Shown: piece after piece, positions 5,459 through 6,911 of the stretch
Position numbering within the stretch: the first letter of the stretch is position 1
How the letters are laid out: every line of letters starts with the position of its first letter
Assembly: GCA_002472405.1 (NCBI GenBank)
Contig: DKRV01000028.1
Coordinates: 66,605 to 73,515 of the forward strand
From: Clostridiales bacterium UBA7273
GTDB lineage: Bacteria > Bacillota > Clostridia > Oscillospirales > Oscillospiraceae
Direction of reading: 5' to 3'
DNA: 6,911 nt
The notes under the pieces: model-generated
The model's database searches: none
Seen by the model: only the letters and a program-made list of their open reading frames with translations
What the model was told of the DNA's origin: nothing
Program-made: the position numbers and the translations under genes

Positions 5459-5938
5459 CTAAGAGACGATATCGCAAATATCGCAGCTTACCGTGCCGTC
5501 GGGCGTGATCTCGAGCTTTGCCCAGGTCCTGCGCGGCGCTTTGCCGGCGGTTCCGGGGTTTAGCACGAAAATGCCGCCGATCTGGTCAAAAAGCGCCCTG
5601 TGCGTATGCCCGAACATGGCTATCTGCGCGCCGCAGCACTCGGCGGCGTACAGCAGCACATCGAGCTTGCCGCCGCGCACGGCATAGCGGTGGCCGTGTG
5701 TGAGAAATGCCTTGAGCGGCCCGAGGGTGATGAGCTTGTAGGCTTCCTCGTCGTCATAGTATCCGTCGCAGTTGCCGGGAACGCAGCACACCGGTATCTG
5801 CGGAAACATTTCGCGCACCTTTTCGGCGTCGGGCATCCCGTCGCCGAGATGAATGATCTGGTCGGGCTTATATTCCTCAACGGCGTTTATCATGCCGCGG
5901 CTGAAGCCGTGAGTGTCGGAGAAAACTGCAATTTTCAT
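5459..5938 (-). CDS. YfcE/MJ0936-type metallophosphoesterase
   Basis: A 159-residue cytosolic metal-dependent phosphodiesterase of the small YfcE/MJ0936 type, usual length for that group. Members cleave model phosphodiesters and the natural substrate is generally unknown. All metal-binding motifs of the calcineurin-like fold are present in order: FSDTHG (Asp8, His10), HLGDG (Asp33), GNCD (Asn56), THGH (His81, His83) and GHTH (His111, His113), then the NPGT motif (127-130). The start is ATG 5936-5938 with AGGAGG six bases upstream; in-frame sequence further upstream (to 6235) has no ribosome site and runs into the opposite-strand genes. It is divergent from the small-protein cluster. A weak TACAAT at 5967-5962 on the minus strand could be its -10. 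Confidence 0.93.
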   Translation of the reverse strand: MKIAVFSDTHGFSRGMINAVEEYKPDQIIHLGDGMPDAEKVREMFPQIPVCCVPGNCDGYYDDEEAYKLITLGPLKAFLTHGHRYAVRGGKLDVLLYAAECCGAQIAMFGHTHRALFDQIGGIFVLNPGTAGKAPRRTWAKLEITPDGTVSCDICDIVS

Positions 5939-5988
5939 AATCTGCCTCCTGTGAGAATAAAATTGTAAAGCTTGAGCCGGTCGGTGAA

Positions 5989-5994
5989 TATAAT
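5989..5994 (+). promoter_or_regulatory. Candidate -10 element for the small-protein cluster
   Basis: A perfect TATAAT lies 18 bases before the ATG of the first small gene. TTGTAA (5963-5968) is the best -35 but the 20-base spacer is long, so the promoter may be weak or need help. The transcript would start only about a dozen bases before the gene. Confidence 0.4.
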
Positions 5995-6011
5995 GTGACC
6001 GGGTGATAGTG

Positions 6012-6248
6012 ATGAAAGATCTTGAACGGCTTGGCAGCGAGCTTAAAAAAAGCGGCAAGAGCGATGCGCTCATGAAGCTCGCCGAGTCGGCCGACGGAAA
6101 AGCGGTCAGCCGTCTTGTTGATGCCGAAGCGGTCGGGAAAGCCGCAAAAAACGGCGATATGGCGGCCTTGCAGGATATATTGCGCGGCGTTTTGTCCACC
6201 GATGAGGGCAAGCGCCTTGCCGAAAGCCTGCGCAAAGCAATGCAGTGA
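6012..6248 (+). CDS. Small helical protein of unknown function (cluster gene 1)
   Basis: A 78-residue, charged, soluble, mostly alpha-helical protein, Lys/Ala/Leu/Asp rich, with no Cys, no signal peptide and no membrane segment. I recognise no named domain. Two segments resemble each other: LAESADGKAVSRL (23-35) and LSTDEGKRLAESL (61-73), so it may be built from a duplicated helical unit, with AAKNGDMAALQDIL between. The start is ATG 6012 with GGGTGA five bases upstream; in-frame GTG codons at 6003 and 6009 are alternatives. It is first in a three-gene cluster: the next gene starts 11 bases after its stop, and that gene's ribosome site overlaps the stop codon. Proteins with such SADGK/TDEGK segments are, as I recall, common as uncharacterised genes in Oscillospiraceae. 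Confidence 0.75.
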   Translation: MKDLERLGSELKKSGKSDALMKLAESADGKAVSRLVDAEAVGKAAKNGDMAALQDILRGVLSTDEGKRLAESLRKAMQ

Positions 6249-6259
6249 GGTGAACCGTA

Positions 6260-6595
6260 TTGAGCGATTTTGAGGATAAGCTGAATAAGCTGCTGAATGA
6301 CCCCGATGAGATGGAGCGGTTTGCAGGCTTTGCAAAATCGCTCATGTCCGGCAGCGCGGCCGAACAGCCGGAGCCTGCGCCGGATATAGACCCCTCAATG
6401 CTGAAAAAAATAAGCGGCATGCTGTCGGGCAAGGGCGGCGCCGGCCGCGACGCAAAGCTGCTTGAGGCTATGCGGCCGTTCCTATCCGAAAAGCGGCGCG
6501 GCAAAATGGACAGAGCCATGAAAATTGCGCGCCTTGCCGGCATAGCCGAGCTTGCCGCCGAAAAGCTCGGAGGCGATGACGATGGCGGCATATAA
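6260..6595 (+). CDS. Small protein of unknown function with TTG start (cluster gene 2)
   Basis: A 111-residue soluble protein, no signal peptide or membrane segment, no named domain that I recognise. The N-terminal part (DKLNKLLNDPDEMERFAGFA) is a predicted amphipathic helix. After a Pro/Glu/Ala-rich linker (about 34-43) comes DPSMLKKISGML and a basic helical region: LLEAMRPFLSEKRRGKMD and RAMKIARLAGIAELA, ending in an acidic GGDDDGG tail. The start is TTG 6260: GAGGTGA (6247-6253) lies six bases upstream, and the next in-frame ATG at 6310 would drop the first helix. The last 14 bases overlap the third gene, whose GGAGG ribosome site is inside this frame. The basic helices could bind a nucleic acid or membrane surface, but that is speculation. 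Confidence 0.75.
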   Translation: MSDFEDKLNKLLNDPDEMERFAGFAKSLMSGSAAEQPEPAPDIDPSMLKKISGMLSGKGGAGRDAKLLEAMRPFLSEKRRGKMDRAMKIARLAGIAELAAEKLGGDDDGGI

Positions 6596-6872
6596 CCTCT
6601 ATCGCGGCAACGGCAGCCGTGCCGAGCGCATTGACGATCGCCGCAGCGAAAAGCCTGATAACAGGCCAAATCCACCGAACTTGCCCCGGCATCGTCCGCC
6701 GCCTCAAACCGTGACGCCCTTTGCCAAGCTGCCCATTCTCGGCGACCTGCCCCAAAAGCTCGGCGATCTCGAGACCGAGGATCTGCTCCTCATCCTCATT
6801 CTGTACCTTATGTACCGTGAAAGCGGCGACAAGGAGTTGCTGATTATTATGGGTGCAATGTACCTATTATAA
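6582..6872 (+). CDS. Small protein with Pro-rich linker and hydrophobic C-terminal hairpin (cluster gene 3)
   Basis: A 96-residue protein in three parts. The N-terminal 22 residues are polar and basic (NLYRGNGSRAERIDDRR). A proline-rich, Arg/Asn-containing linker follows (about 24-48, including NPPNLP and RPPP). The C-terminal third is very hydrophobic: LLLILILYLMY (69-79), a short charged turn RESGDKE, then LLIIMGAMYLL to the last residue. The two short hydrophobic helices look like a hairpin that inserts in a membrane or packs against a partner. I recognise no named family, though similar tails occur, from memory, in small clostridial proteins. The start is ATG 6582, eight bases after GGAGG; the ATG at 6576 is only two bases after it and is unlikely. 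It overlaps the preceding gene by 14 bases, indicating coupled translation. The 39 bases after its stop hold no supportable gene. Confidence 0.72.
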   Translation: MAAYNLYRGNGSRAERIDDRRSEKPDNRPNPPNLPRHRPPPQTVTPFAKLPILGDLPQKLGDLETEDLLLILILYLMYRESGDKELLIIMGAMYLL

Positions 6873-6911
6873 CTCCTGACGGGGCTATTTGTGCCAATAC
6901 TGCGTTGACGA

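Noticed and set aside
5939..6235. N-terminal extension of the metallophosphoesterase
   Set aside because: The canonical start MKIAVFSDTHG with AGGAGG is at 5938; the extension is antisense to the small-protein cluster and has no family similarity.
6889..6911. Possible start of a further gene (TTG followed by Cys-Gln-Tyr-Cys codons)
   Set aside because: Only seven codons are in the window and no convincing ribosome site precedes the TTG, so it cannot be supported.

Overview
The window looks like chromosome of an endospore-forming anaerobic Firmicute of class Clostridia, most likely an Oscillospiraceae/Ruminococcaceae-type gut bacterium. The evidence is the dipicolinate synthase pair (spore formation), strong GGAGG-type ribosome binding sites, two lipoproteins with Gram-positive lipoboxes, a PrsA-type foldase, a thymidylate synthase of the Bacillus ThyA type, and moderately GC-rich codon use. 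The taxonomic placement is inference. No phage, IS or CRISPR signature is visible.

Layout. Positions 1-193 hold no gene. They carry an imperfect tandem repeat (period 72 bp) whose copies can fold on the minus strand, which is the strand leaving spoVFB. Positions 194-1613 (minus) are spoVFA-spoVFB, encoding the two subunits of dipicolinate synthase. A short divergent promoter region (1614-1701) separates them from the plus-strand operon thyA - folA - unknown lipoprotein (1702-3616), which ends in a bidirectional hairpin terminator (3628-3657). Facing that operon is a small membrane-anchored XRE-type regulator (3670-4017, minus). Its upstream region holds repeated GTTGC/GCAAC half-sites that may be its operator. 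Next come a strong terminator (4166-4195) and a PrsA-like parvulin lipoprotein (4218-5384, minus), then a YfcE-type metallophosphoesterase (5459-5938, minus). Divergent from the phosphoesterase is a tight plus-strand cluster of three small proteins of unknown function (6012-6872), with overlapping or nearly touching reading frames. The last 39 bases hold no supportable gene.

How the genes fit together. SpoVFA/SpoVFB make dipicolinic acid, the spore-core solute. ThyA makes dTMP and converts methylene-tetrahydrofolate to dihydrofolate, and FolA reduces this back to tetrahydrofolate, so these two genes form a working cycle. The lipoprotein is co-transcribed with them, but no link to folate is visible. 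PrsA-like foldase, phosphoesterase and regulator look like independent housekeeping or regulatory units.

The best candidates for something undescribed are the three-gene small-protein cluster at the right end, the structured repeat downstream of spoVFB, and the membrane-tethered XRE regulator with its candidate operator. No complete new system (for example defence or mobile) can be demonstrated from the sequence alone.
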